Shown here piece by piece: positions 25,950 to 37,600 of a DNA stretch of 64,000 nt (position 1 is the first letter of the stretch; the number at the start of each line of letters is the position of its first letter). The position numbers were made by a program, and so were the translations under genes. The notes under the pieces are model-generated. The model was not told the origin of the DNA, ran no database searches, and saw nothing but the letters and a program-made list of their open reading frames with translations. The stretch is from Sycobia sp. Sy_11. Taxonomy: Eukaryota > Arthropoda > Insecta > Hymenoptera > Epichrysomallidae. The stretch lies in assembly GCA_018907035.1 (NCBI GenBank), contig JACCIC010000029.1, positions 2,886,001 through 2,950,000 of the forward strand, in the 5' to 3' direction.

Positions 25950-26951
25950 CCGGGTGGGAGTCGCCCTTTATTTCTACCGGGAAATAATCAAGGGGACTGG
26001 GAGGGAGAGAGGGCGAGACGGCGAAAAAAAGTGGGGGGGGGGATTCGTTTGAATTTGCTTTTTGAACGAAGTTGACCGACTGCTGCTCTAGAAGCTCGGG
26101 CATGGGTCAATATACGCGAGTCGCTCGTGAAAATAGATCGAGCTTATTAATGCGTCGGGGCCGGGTACGCGGCGCAATTATTCGCGCGATAATTTACGCG
26201 CAATTTCCCCCTGTGTACGTTCGCGACTGTGTCGATGGATGTCTGTGTGTGTACAAGTATAATGCGTTGACTGCCCGCGTCGGTCTTTTTTATCGATCAT
26301 GAACATATGCTTGGACCGAGAAAGTTGAAAAAATTACTGTTTATTCTAGTCATGGCAGGGGACGGAGTTTGTTTGGTACAAGCTCACAATTTCTTACGAT
26401 ATTTTACGACTGGCTCGTCAGTGTCATGATTTCTAGCTTGATATAAGTAATATACGGCAAATACAGAACGTATGAGAGGTATGCACATTGCAATATGATT
26501 TTTCATAGGACTACAATAAAATTTCTCTTATGTGCAGTTTGTCTTATTAATGAAGAGTAATTAGTATCTTCCAAGTAAGTTAAATTCCCCTTCAGTACGG
26601 TATTATGAAGAAATAAAGATCGAGAAGAAGAGAAATTATGAAGGCTCTAGCGTACTTCATAAATATAAATGGAGAAAACTGCACATTTCTACATATCGAT
26701 ACTGAATAAAATTAAGGATTTTATGGCATTCCTAGTTTGGAACTTTATTCATTCGTATTTATATAATAGAAATCTGTTCATATTTGAAACAAAGGATCAA
26801 CCGGAAGTGAACAACGAAATTTCCGAGTACAGCAATAGCTCTGAGTCATGCGCAACATTCTTAGGCGAAATTACCACCGAAATAAATAGGCTATTGTGAA
26901 TAAATGAATAATTTCAATAAATCCATCGTTTGAGTATGAAAAACCTATCTA

Positions 26952-26956
<5 letters not shown>
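25950..26956. other. CpG-rich then AT-rich non-coding DNA
   Basis: The CpG-rich part (to about 26280) holds a G-run near 26032-26041 and AT-homeobox-like cores within CG-rich sequence. The AT-rich part includes a 76-codon ATG-initiated frame at 26669-26899 with an AATAAA-like motif about 20 bases after its stop. It has no recognised domain and is not called as a gene. Confidence 0.45.
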
Positions 26957-27001
<45 letters not shown>

Positions 27002-27036
27002 GTGTGTGTGTGCGTGTGCGTGCGTGTGTGTGTGTA
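26957..27036. repeat. Compound (TA)n-(GT)n array
   Basis: About 41 bases of (TA)n run directly into about 36 bases of (GT)n with CG interruptions. Confidence 0.9.
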
Positions 27037-27193
27037 TTCTACAATAATCACAGATTATATTTCATAAATTCGTATTTGTGAAAACTTTAGATATACTGAT
27101 CCATACATAGACGTCTATAGAAAGTACGAAAAAACACCACACGATTCCGAAGTCTATAATATGAGAGAGGGAGGCAGAGTGATAGATAGCGAT

Positions 27194-27232
27194 AGAGAGA
27201 GAGAGAGAGAGAGAGAGAGTGAGAGAGAGAGA
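27194..27232. repeat. (GA)n array
   Basis: About 39 bases of GA with one GT interruption. Confidence 0.9.
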
Positions 27233-27462
27233 GGGGGGAGCAAGATAGAGAGAATGCCTTATTTTCGAACTTCCCCTCTTTTACCCGCCCATTTTTCAGT
27301 TCTTGCACGCCGTTCGCTCTAATATGTATATATATTTATCGAGCAATTAGAAGGCTCGCCATGCCCATCAAGGCATTTTTCATAAAATTTCCATCGCGGA
27401 ACTTCCGTGCGTGTAGAAGCGGGGAGAGGCACCACGTGCCATAAAACAGATGCTCTGGTTCC

Positions 27463-27463
<1 letters not shown>

Positions 27464-27505
<42 letters not shown>
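27464..27505. repeat. (CT)n array
   Basis: About 42 bases of CT with one GTCT interruption near the end. It opens a CpG-rich stretch (27300-28060) that holds a G-run near 27811. Confidence 0.9.
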
Positions 27506-28060
27506 CGTTCGCCCTCGTCGGATAGGTTTTTCCTTCCCCTCTCGCCTACCTCGTCTCTCCAGTAAACTATCCTCTGATACACAGGCCAAAAGAGAGCCCC
27601 GCGCAGTCAGTCATTGGGGGAGGGGGTCGGACAAAAGACGCGGCGCGACGAGATTAACGTAGTAAGTGAAATCGCCGAATACTCTCTCGTAGCCGCATTA
27701 TCCAATTAAGAGTTGAATCGTTCATCCGACCCCCCTCCCTTCTCTCTCTCACCCTCTTTCCATCTCTTTCGGCGAATTAACGATATTGCAACCGTGCTCA
27801 GAAAAGGAAAGGGGGGGGGCAGCACGTCCGAGTAAATTGAATTAAAATCATCGAAGCAATTTTAATATATGTATCTAAATCGAATTAAAACGTTGCGAGG
27901 GACGTTCGTTGTTACTATAACGTTGCATGGCGGGTGAGGGCGATAATGTGCACGCGGCCATTGATTTATACGTGCAACTGCCTCCCCTCGACCCCTAACC
28001 ACGAATAATCAGCGCCGTTGCTTTATCGACGCGTGTGCACATGCGTTGCTTTTTTTTCTT

Positions 28061-29500
28061 TACTTTTCTTTCTTTTTTTTTTCTTAATAGCGGATCAGCG
28101 ATGCGGTCGGCAACGGTTTTTTTTTAAACGACTTATTATAATCAGGTTGTTTGTGCAGTTTTAACGCTGATTTAATGAGGTTTTTTTTCGAGCGAAATTA
28201 GATCGCCCTTTTGCATTGTTTTGCTTCTGTTTTGTCTTGTTTTTCTTTTGTTCATACTTTCTGAAGCACGAAGTGTACTTCGCAGTTTGTACTTCGTAGA
28301 TGAAACATGTTAATCAAGATTTCTTGAGAATGGAAGAATGAGCTTTGAATAACAAAATAAAGCAATGTGTTAAATTATTTAAAACTTGTGTATTCGTTAG
28401 TGTATTATTTATCAATACCGTGTAATGAAATTAAATGATTCCATCGCAACTCTCGATTTTTACGAATAACATCACCAGTCAGATTTTGAATTTTGCGGAT
28501 TCGAACTGAAAACTATAAGCACTCAATCCTGATCCAAAATTTTCGGTGGAAATCGTCTCAATTCAAAATGTAAGTCGAATCTTTTTTTTCCCGTTAAAAG
28601 ATTGAAATCGTAGTATTTCTGTATTTTTATTGTATGTATATATATATTGTCTTGTTCACAGTTGCGGATTTATTTGTAATTCGAAACCAAGCCTTTCCGA
28701 ATTAATTTTTAAACTGTGTCGAATTTTCATCGAAATAATTTCAGGCAAGTACATGTAAATCGTATGAACATATATGATCAAAAATTGACACAAATTTTTC
28801 AACCGATTTAAAATAATGCCTATAATCAGAAAATATATTTAGTGCGGCTGTACGATGGGCTGATGTCGCAAATTCCAGGCTGCCTCGGAAAACTTGACGT
28901 GAATTTATGTTTTTCGGTGTGTTGAATGGAATTTTTCTTGATTATCAGACCGAAAAATTGGCCATTTTCGAGATAAAGCCTGTTTTTGTCTCAAAACGTT
29001 TACTTTGCGAGAAAATTAAATTAATTTTACAATGTAGGCCAGTCATTTTGATAAATAATTATATTTTACAAATTTTCGGTCTCTTGCATTTTTTCCCTAC
29101 AATCCATAATCTCGAGAAGAAATGTAGGCGGGACCTCATGCGGTCGAGACCTCGCGTGACCGCGTACTTCATTCTGCTGAAGTAATGAAGATAACCAAGC
29201 TTTGACATACGTCAAATTGTTCGTTTTGATTCGAAGAGTAATTGACGGTTTGACATTTAATTGGGGTATTACTTGCGGATGTATCTATTTTCGACAAAAA
29301 TTTTGAAAAAACATTGCTGCTCAATAAATTTGCAAGCCGTATGTAGCAAGTACTGGTATTTTATGCTTTAACTACAATGCACGAGCCTGCTTACAAGACG
29401 CAATCTATAGATATATAGTTACATTCTCAATCTGAAAATGAATCCTCCACGTATTCTCCCACGAGTATAAATATCCGATTAACGTCCGATATCGACGTAT
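28061..29500. other. Non-coding AT-rich region
   Basis: T-rich tracts (28040-28200) are followed by unique AT-rich sequence. GTACTTCG is repeated twice near 28275-28300. No supported frame was found. Confidence 0.5.
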
Positions 29501-29960
29501 ATTTGTATACCCGAATCGATAACTATTCACCCCCCCCCCCGCCGTTGTTTCGAAATAGTGCGCGCCGCCCTCCAGATTTATTTCCAATCCGCGCTCAAAC
29601 ACACGCACCGCACGTTTCGTTGAATTTCCAGCCGGCTCATTATTGCCGGCCAAGAAAAGCAGCGACTATCACCCCCCCCCCCTATCCCACCCTGCTATCC
29701 CTGATAAGTATCTAAATAGCCCGGGGGCACGAAAGGAAATGAGCACAACGACCGTTGTGTGTATGTGCGCGCGCGCGCAGGAGCTGTTCCGCATTTGCAT
29801 GCCAGAGCCATTAATTCGCGGCAGCCGTGATCTTGGACGGCTCCGTATACCGCATCCTCTTGCGGAACTCTCCTCGTTTGCTCCGTGTTAAGGGACGCTC
29901 GGAAGGTAAAGCGTCTCGGCCCTCATGATCTCATCGCGTAAGTGTCTACCTATATATATC
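29501..29960. other. CpG-rich island with C-runs
   Basis: GC-rich DNA with two runs of ten or more C residues (about 29529-29539 and 29668-29679), a CG-alternating run near 29768-29778 and many CpG sites. Confidence 0.5.
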
Positions 29961-30779
29961 TATATACAGCAGGGAGTAAATTTTATTTAAACAATGGGAT
30001 ATAATGTAAGTGCAATCCTGTCTAGTTCCTACGGACCTGAATGAAATGTAAGTAAGCGTAAAGAAAATCTCTTGAATAAGCTATTCGATATATATACGGC
30101 GTTGTATACAAAATTGGCTTGACAATAGTTCGCGAATCAAAAACATACTTAATGCATTACAAAGAAATTTATCTGGGTAACGATTAGTACGCTTATGCTT
30201 GCTTATGCTGACAGTAGTCCAGCCAGCCATTCTCTACATTGTAAGTCTGATACTTTTCGTTGAAACTCTATATGAAGCGTTCGAATACGTTTGGATCCGA
30301 TCAAATCCAGGTTCCAACAGTCCTGGTTCGATCGAACCGTATCGAAATCCGACGGCAGACTGGGAGAACCGACGCGTTCCCGCGGTAAGAACATCTCGAA
30401 CTGTTCCAAACGGGTTCGAGACGATGCTGGAACGGCCCGACGATTCTCAGAGCTAGGATGAGTATTTGAGTCGTTCGGGCGTCGCAAAATTTTCACCGCT
30501 CGATTTTCGATCGGGTGGCATTAATGTACGCGGTAAAACTGCGAGACTCCGAGAGAGAACAAACACTTCGTGTCCGAAGGCAAGGAAGCAGGAGGGAGGG
30601 TATTTTGTCACCTACGCGTTACTGATAATCTGCGCCGTCGTAGCAAGCGACACAGAAATTTTTTTAAAGCTTATCCAGCCTATAGAAATTGCACGAATAA
30701 AAGATCGAAATCTGGCTGCAATCCGGATCAATCTCTTGAGTACTGCGAGTACGCTTGTTATAAACGTACAGAAATGCTG
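29961..30779. other. Mixed non-coding DNA
   Basis: Unique sequence with a moderately GC-rich patch (30260-30640) that contains the 14-base palindrome GGTTCGATCGAACC near 30330. No gene was found. Confidence 0.45.
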
Positions 30780-30817
30780 ATCTATCTATCTATCTATCTA
30801 TCATTTATCTATCTATC

Positions 30818-30855
<38 letters not shown>
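30780..30855. repeat. Compound (TATC)n-(TA)n array
   Basis: About ten TATC tetranucleotides with one ATTT interruption (30780-30820) run into (TA)n (30822-30855). Confidence 0.9.
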
Positions 30856-30859
<4 letters not shown>

Positions 30860-31004
30860 TCAAGACTCTTTATACATCATGCTCTTTCGGACACAATGAC
30901 TACGCCTGAAAATAAGAACATAGCGGTAAAGTTTCGTGTTTCACATCTCCCATTTACCAAAACTAACCGAGCGATAGTGGCAGCCTACTACGCGCGCGTG
31001 AAAC

Positions 31005-31008
<4 letters not shown>

Positions 31009-31041
<33 letters not shown>
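31009..31041. repeat. (GA)n array
   Basis: About 33 bases of GA in mixed DNA, followed by GGA-type variants. Confidence 0.9.
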
Positions 31042-31046
<5 letters not shown>

Positions 31047-31711
31047 AGGAATGACAAGAGTAGAGGGGAAACTAGAAAACGAGCTATTTTCGAGCCTACG
31101 TCTGATATTTCATACGTTTGTCAATTTAATAAAGTGCTTTTAATGGATTGCTCCCATATATATATATACACACAAGATCGGACGACTGCACCGTAAACGT
31201 TCTCTTCGCAAGTACGGTGGTGAATCATCCTACCCCCGCCCCATTCCGCTAACTTTGCTCGAAACAAAGGCCATATAATACCGCGTCTCTGTCGCCCTCG
31301 TCTCTGAGGTACGCTTCTTCCAGTATATATAGTATATATATATATATATATCACCGTTTACTTTTCAGTGTAAGTGCCTGCGCGAGGGAGAGGGGGGGAA
31401 GCTCGGAACTTTACACTCGCTCTTTTTACGCTGATTTAGCACTGGCTAATATATAGATTTCAGTCTTTGCGCGGACGCTTATTCTCTCTCCTCCCCTCCC
31501 TCTATTCGGAATATAAATAACGACTGTAAAATATAATTACGTCGTCGTTTTCAAAAAGACAACTTTCGAAAGTAGTCAAGGGTGACCATTGGAAATTTTG
31601 TACTGGATTGTCAGTGCTCTTGTTTTAATATTTGGTCGTGCCTTGATAATAGAATTGAACGTATAATCCTTGTGACAATGGAAATATTTGTATATTTTAT
31701 TTTTGCTTTTT

Positions 31712-31723
31712 AAATCCATCATG
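31712..31723. repeat. Left target-site duplication of the SINE-like element
   Basis: AAATCCATCATG directly precedes the element head. It matches the 12 bases after the tail (31924-31935) at 10 positions. The two mismatches suggest the insertion is not recent. Confidence 0.55.
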
Positions 31724-31923
31724 AGGCCTACGATGGCTCGATCGCTAGTACGAAGGACTAGTAACTTAGCGACTCGAGTTCAAATCCCGGTCTCGGCCGA
31801 TTGACACGACCACCGTTGTAATAATTTACATGTGCTTTGTTTACAAACACATCGTAGACCTCCGTCGCTGATTAGCACCGGTATTTAGAAGCATAAATAG
31901 TGCAACGTTAAATAATATTAAAA
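31724..31923 (+). mobile_element. tRNA-derived SINE-like retroposon, about 200 bp
   Basis: The left part resembles a tRNA gene. A box A-like sequence (TGGCTCGATCG, from 31734) is followed about 43 bases later by a box B-like sequence (AGTTCAAATCC, 31777-31787), close to the spacing of real tRNA genes. The T-arm keeps four of five pairs, counting one wobble, while the acceptor stem keeps only about five of seven, so this is a degraded tRNA head and not a working tRNA. A tRNA-unrelated body follows and ends in an A/T-rich tail at about 31905-31923. The insertion is bracketed by AAATCCATCATG (31712-31723) and AAATCCGTTATG (31924-31935), which match at 10 of 12 positions and directly abut the proposed ends, as a target-site duplication would. 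No protein is expected: such elements are transcribed by RNA polymerase III and mobilised by a partner LINE. An unusual inverted copy of the first 12 bases lies at 31850-31861. I do not recognise the family. Confidence 0.68.
31734..31787 (+). promoter_or_regulatory. Internal RNA polymerase III promoter (box A and box B) of the SINE-like element
   Basis: Box A-like TGGCTCGATCG begins at 31734, and box B-like AGTTCAAATCC spans 31777-31787. Box B fits the conserved T-loop pattern (TTC, purine, A) well; box A fits more loosely. Whether the promoter is still active cannot be judged from sequence. Confidence 0.55.
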
Positions 31924-31935
31924 AAATCCGTTATG
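31924..31935. repeat. Right target-site duplication of the SINE-like element
   Basis: AAATCCGTTATG directly follows the A-rich tail and pairs with 31712-31723 (10 of 12 identical). Some of the leading A residues could belong to the tail, so the exact right boundary is uncertain by a few bases. Confidence 0.55.
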
Positions 31936-31967
31936 TAAATATTATAATAATATTATACTGTATAAAG

Positions 31968-32027
31968 CTTTAGATCCATTAATTCAGCAAAGAGAAACTT
32001 TAGATCCATTTATTTAGCAAACAAAAG
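31968..32027. repeat. Tandem duplication, two 30-bp units
   Basis: Two adjacent 30-base copies (31968-31997 and 31998-32027) both begin CTTTAGATCCATT and agree at 25 of 30 positions. The duplication starts about 30 bases beyond the SINE-like insertion. Whether the two events are related cannot be told. Confidence 0.7.
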
Positions 32028-32065
32028 ATAGACGACAAATGTAAGTTTCTATGAAAATGATCTAT

Positions 32066-32078
32066 ATGTATGTATGTA

Positions 32079-32130
<52 letters not shown>
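32066..32130. repeat. Compound (TATG)n-(GT)n-(TA)n array
   Basis: A few GTAT units pass into about 10 bases of GT and then about 40 bases of TA. Confidence 0.9.
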
Positions 32131-32135
<5 letters not shown>

Positions 32136-33152
32136 AAACTGCTACGAGGAGTTTCATATTCTTTTCGAATTTTCTGTTTGTTGAATGAAAAATAAATAGC
32201 CTCTGCCCTTAAAATGAGATAGAATACAGAGTTCGATTAAGTATTTTTTTTTACATGTACAATCAAACACATGTTTAGTCTTTATAAATTAGTACACATA
32301 CACGCGCGCGCGCGCGCACGCACGCACACATAAACATTGTGCAAAATTGCAGGTTTCCACAGCTTATATATGTATATATATATATATATCATCCTTTGAG
32401 CAAAGCGTTTGAATTTGCGAAATGCCGTGGCACATTTGGCCTAGAATAAAACATGCAAGTGTACACACACATACACACACAAAGGTGAAAGCTCTATCAA
32501 AAGGCCATACAAAGCTGACGTGGAAATATTTTCTCCTGTCTTCCAACTCTAGCCGCGCACGTGCAATTCGCAAAAGAACAAAAGTCCCTTCTATATAGAT
32601 ATGTGCTATTCTATATCTTTAGCTATATATCTATAAGCACACAGGCCACTTTGCCCATCATCGTATAATTTATCTCTCTGTCTATCCCACACTCCCTCTT
32701 CTGTTCGAAAAAATTCACAACCGCACGCGCGAGGTGGAACGACCAGCTATACTGCCACTGCCACTGCTTCCGGTACATAGACGCCTACTCTTGTCACAAT
32801 TATCTGTACAGGTACAGATAATATATACAACGTTTAAAAAAGCAAATGTATATGTAGAGAGCAGCGGCTACTCGCGCTCAATTAGCTTTGTGCCCATTCA
32901 GGAATGTGATAGCCTTTTGTATATACGTATGTGTTATCGTGGAATTGTCGTAAACATAATACATAATCTCAGAAAGCATGGGTAACCATCATAATGCAGT
33001 AGCTACGCCTCGACAATATCTGATTAATGAAGCGAAAGGGATTATTACACTTTGCGCTGCATATAGCACTCGAACTTCATTATAATAATGCAGTGGAGAG
33101 GGTGGCCAGTATATAGACATATAAAGATCACTCGCTTTTTTGTCTGGGATAC

Positions 33153-33156
<4 letters not shown>
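32131..33156. other. Mixed non-coding DNA with short CG and CA runs
   Basis: A CG-alternating run followed by CA (about 32303-32329), a short TA run (about 32376-32389) and a CA run (about 32464-32480) lie in otherwise unique sequence. No gene is supported. Confidence 0.5.

Positions 33157-33198
<42 letters not shown>
33157..33198. repeat. (GA)n array
   Basis: About 42 bases of pure GA. Confidence 0.95.
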
Positions 33199-33202
<4 letters not shown>

Positions 33203-34285
33203 ACAGAAGAGGGTGAAAAATTCATATGCACTTTTAACTCGACCGAGTCTATGAGATGGGTTGAAGTGAAAACGTCGTTAAAAGATTAATATTCTATATA
33301 GAAGGGACATTGCGCACAATGGAATAAGAAACGCCCCCCCCCGGAACCAACCCCTCTTGCGTGCATTACGGATATTAAATTTTAGCCGATCGTCCATGCG
33401 CGGACGTACGAAATGGGTGAAGGGAGGGAGGACGATGACTTTTGAACTTCTTTTATGCTGAGCGGCTTAATAAATAATTTTCGAGTACTTTTTCTTTTAC
33501 CTTGTCTCTCTCTCTCTCTCTCTTCTTTTTTAATTAAGAGGGCGAGGAGACGGCAAAAGAGAGCTACTGTACATACGTAATAATATCTTCATCGGCTCGT
33601 GTCGGGACGGAGCGGCGCGCCTACGATGCAAATTACATTTACGAATTTTTATTAAGACATTGCACTTACTTTATCACGGCCGTATAACGTGAAGATGTGA
33701 AAGGGAATTTTGGGGGGAAGGGTGTAAAGTGTACCGCTCTAAAGTAGAACATCGCACTCACCTGGAACAAAAAGAGATACAGAAATTGTTAGTATATTTA
33801 TATGAGGATGCTTATATTTTTGAATATCAGATATAGAGTAACAAATAATTAGACAATGATACGTATTTATTAACTTATTTATCTTATTTTACTGTGGATA
33901 CACTGCAGAATTAATAAAGCAAAATGTTACGGATCTTCGTAGAAGCCAGATGATATAAATATTATTCATATTTATTTACAGGGATACCACGTGAACCTAG
34001 CTGACCTCTTCTCTCAATAATCTTAAGTTTTTTAAAAAAGTTAAGTGGCTTCCTATATGCGATGCGCCCAGGCGAACCGCATCGACATCATCATGGTTAC
34101 GCGCTCTTGATACAATATTATACCATACAAGCAAATCGAAACTTTTTATTTCGCGATCGTAAATCCATTTTATATACGTCAAGCGAGAGAGAGAAAGAGG
34201 GGGCAGAAAAGGAGGGGTAGAAAGAGTGAAATACGCCAGGGACTCGTGCGAGCCTCGAATGCTCACTTTTGCGCGTAGATGCGTT
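33199..34285. other. Mixed non-coding DNA
   Basis: A C-run near 33333-33341, a short CT tract at 33505-33521 and GC-richer sequence to about 33760 are followed by AT-rich DNA. No gene was seen. Confidence 0.5.
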
Positions 34286-34287
34286 AT

Positions 34288-34517
34288 ATTATATATATAT
34301 ATATATATGTAAAAAAAGGAAAAAAAAGAAGGAAGGAAGGAAAGAAAAAAAAACTATATATATATATATGTATCAGTACTCTGTACGTCGAAATACGCGC
34401 GATATATGTAAAATGAAACGAGCCGCTGCACAAAGGCGCGCGCGAGCGCTAGCAGAGCAACTCCCTCTGAGTGAATCCAATAACATTTTATTGAGCATCC
34501 GCGAGCTAAAATGCAGA

Positions 34518-34561
<44 letters not shown>
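34288..34561. repeat. Three (TA)n arrays
   Basis: (TA)n runs lie at about 34289-34308, 34355-34370 and 34520-34561. An A-rich purine tract (34310-34353) separates the first two. Confidence 0.85.
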
Positions 34562-34564
<3 letters not shown>

Positions 34565-34763
34565 AAGCACGCTGTTCAGCTTTATTCGGATGAGCTTTTA
34601 TTGTGATAAATTTTATGTCGAGAGTGACTTTTTTATGTTTATAGATATATATCTATGATTATTAGGTATATGTTGTACTTTATTTTATATGCGCGCACAG
34701 CAATTACACTTCTTATTAGGATTTTATATCGGCTCTGCGTAAAATTTATAATGGATTTGTATA

Positions 34764-34765
34764 CG

Positions 34766-34822
<57 letters not shown>
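34764..34822. repeat. (CA)n array
   Basis: CG-alternating bases pass into about 48 bases of CA. This is the second-longest CA/GT run after the one at 25714. Confidence 0.95.
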
Positions 34823-35390
34823 AAAATTATAGTAGCCTTTTAGAATCTGGACAGAACAGGTCCAAATAATGTAGATATTTCAAGTAAAATAGCTATATAA
34901 ATAATATATACACACATGCATAAGCTCTACTTATACGAATCTAATAAAACTTTATATATACGTAGAAGGACGAGGAGAAGTTTTTCTCCAAAAACTTAAA
35001 AACTTATTCGGCTCAGTTTGTTTCCGTATTCTCACGCAATTTATATGCATCACATTATTCTCAGCTCTTTATGTTATTATATCTAGCTGTTTTGTTCGCA
35101 ACGAAAATCTTAATTCAAAAAATTTTTACTATTTTTATTATATATCCCATGATTGTTTCTTTTTTTTTGTAATAAAATATAGATCCTTATTTAGAGCGTC
35201 AGACAATTAGAATAATATTATTTCTGGCTGATAAAACATTCTCCCATAATGGTTCAGATAAAAATCGCGCAAATCTCCCCAACAGATGTTTGAGCTTTAC
35301 AAGAAGATCGTTGCTCATTAACACGAAATTTCGACCTAAAAATTGAGACTATTCCCCTGCAATATATAATGCGAGATATAATGTAAGTAA
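34823..35390. other. AT-rich, nothing seen
   Basis: Unique AT-rich DNA without repeats or supported frames. Confidence 0.55.
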
Positions 35391-36034
35391 ACCGAGCGAA
35401 ACCGTTCCCGAACGCGCCAGATAATAATCAGCATCTGTCCTTGGACGAAAACGATGCCACTTCCGATGATCCCCAGCCCCATTCGTAAGCGAGGGCGGGA
35501 GCCGACGAGCGACCCTCGAAAGATCGGGGCGAACCACCGACTTGCCGAGCTTTCGAGTTCCTCAAAGGAGCGCGGCGCCAAGACCCCGGCACTCCCCCCG
35601 GCCGCGAGGATCATCCGGAGGGCGAGAGGGGCGAATAGCGATAGCGAACCCTCGAGCGGTGCTTACATGTATACATATACATATACATATAGTCAGTTGC
35701 TCAGCTCCTGCGCGCGCTCTCGGAAGAACAGCGGCGTAGAGGGACGGGGGGGGGGAGACAAGAAAAAGGGGAGTACCGCGCTAATTGCTACTTTCGCGAA
35801 GATATCAGAAGCCACGGCATTGTAAACATCGCCGGCGGGCTCGATCGGGTCAACCCTCGCGTTCGCCCCCTGCCCCGCCGGAGCTCCCGCCTCGGAGTTC
35901 GGCTGTTTTCCCGCTTGGCGTCACAGCGATACGCCGCAGGTTTAGCGGCTCGGGACGCGGAGGGGGCCAGGTCGCTCGATCTGCCGTTCTCTCAGCGGCG
36001 CCGCGAGCCGACGTCGTATCGCGCGCTCTCTCTT

Positions 36035-36068
<34 letters not shown>

Positions 36069-36540
36069 ACTCTCTGCCTTTATCGCTCGACGATCGCGCG
36101 CAATCGGCCTGCGAGGGGAGAGAGTAGTTTATGTACATGCTAGTCGTTGATAGGAGGGTCCGATGGCTGTTGGGAGAAAGCGAGAAAGATTTAGGGCACG
36201 GCCGTCTCTCCGCGCGCAGCGTCGATTTGTTTCTTCGGGCTGGCGGGGTGGAGGGGTCTTGAACCTTGACGTACTGCTACCGCTGAACGGTTTACCGCTT
36301 GCCCCTCCCCCCGGCATCCCGCGCTATTTACAGGACGATTTCTCGCAAGCAGAGGACGTCCGCCGTAAGCCGACTCTCAAGTTGCGTGAGAGTAGTCGCT
36401 CGCCCTAACTGTCCACCCCCCCCCCCCAATTCGAGTGGGAAAGTCTCGGTCGGCTGCAGCGTCGATGGGTTGGCTGGCGCAGTCGAGTTTTTGCGCACGA
36501 GTAAGAATATAACCGAATATGACGCATCGAGTGCGTACAA
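35391..36540. other. Large CpG-rich island
   Basis: About 1.15 kb of GC-rich DNA with very frequent CG dinucleotides. It contains a short ATACAT repeat (about 35668-35691), a G-run (about 35748-35757), (CT)n (36027-36076) and a C-run (about 36416-36427). Open frames of 60-123 codons exist on both strands with no domain, as expected where stops are rare. A promoter or regulatory block is possible but unproven. Confidence 0.55.
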
Positions 36541-37600
36541 ATGTGATTCTTTGTTTGACTATTTCCTATTCTTCGTTAATCAGAGGTAAACCGTCCATCA
36601 TGGAGCGCGCCAATTTTATAAGCTTACCGAAGTGGGTAATGTGAAAAATTTTAAATTAGAAACGAGTCATATTTTCAATATTAGATAACATATTGTTTCA
36701 TCGGAGAGACTCTATAAATAAATTTTGAAAATAAAAAGTACCTGTATCATTTAATTGAGTTGCGAATCAAATGTATAACTGTAAAAAGAAGAAAAAGATT
36801 CCATGAAAAGTATTTCCATCTCACAATCGAGAGATATTTTGGTTTAGATATGAGAAATTATAGGTTGAGGTACAAAAAGTCTTGTTTCTATAAATTATTC
36901 ATAGCCGTAGACTAGAATAAAAAATAAGGAATAGGCTATTTATAGAATTTATTCTTTATAATTAATATATACTATAATCTTCCTTCTCTTATATAAGCTA
37001 GGGCAAAATGTACATTGCAATATAATAGCAGTCGTTTCTTATCATTTCTAGCTAAGTCCGCTCGCAAAGATGAATAATTGGAAATTTTTGTTATATGATG
37101 AAAAAAGTTAAAATTATTCGAATATGGTTTTCCCATCGTAATAATTCAAAGTCAAAAAACAATTTTTTTTAACGATAAGTCAATATATTTTCATCAGGAA
37201 GAAATGTTACAAATCAAGAAATCTTTACGTCGAACGATCCTGAAAGTTTCTTGTGCGTAAATACTCAACAAAACGACTCGTACTTCAGGACAAAACTCCA
37301 AATAGAAATTAAGCGCGTATTTATATTTTCCATTTCGTCGTTGCTCGTTTATTCACATAACCACGGATATCAACATTTCAATTCTGGCTTGGAGATACAA
37401 TTCGTGAGTTTTCACGTAAGAACGAGTAAAAATAACACGAATCCCTCTCTCTTATCCTGCGCAATAACGAATGGGACTATAATTTATTTAATGCGGAATT
37501 CGAGATTATTTCAGAAATGCTTGAAATTTCTCACTGGGACAAGGACTGGAAAATTTCTCTCGTGTAACAATTGTGTCGGCGTAGCTCTCGGCACTGTTGC
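36541..37600. other. Non-coding AT-rich region
   Basis: Unique AT-rich DNA. An open frame at 37251-37721 (156 codons, no ATG at its left end) is among the longest not made of simple repeats, but it shows no domain or compositional sign of coding. Confidence 0.5.

Noticed and set aside
26669..26899. ATG-initiated frame of 76 codons followed by an AATAAA-like motif
   Set aside because: Short, unrecognised and AT-rich like its surroundings. AATAAA is expected often by chance here. A transcript would be needed.
28495..28560. Minus-strand box B-like AGTTCGAATCC
   Set aside because: The nearest box A-like sequence is only about 30 bases away, and the stems do not form.
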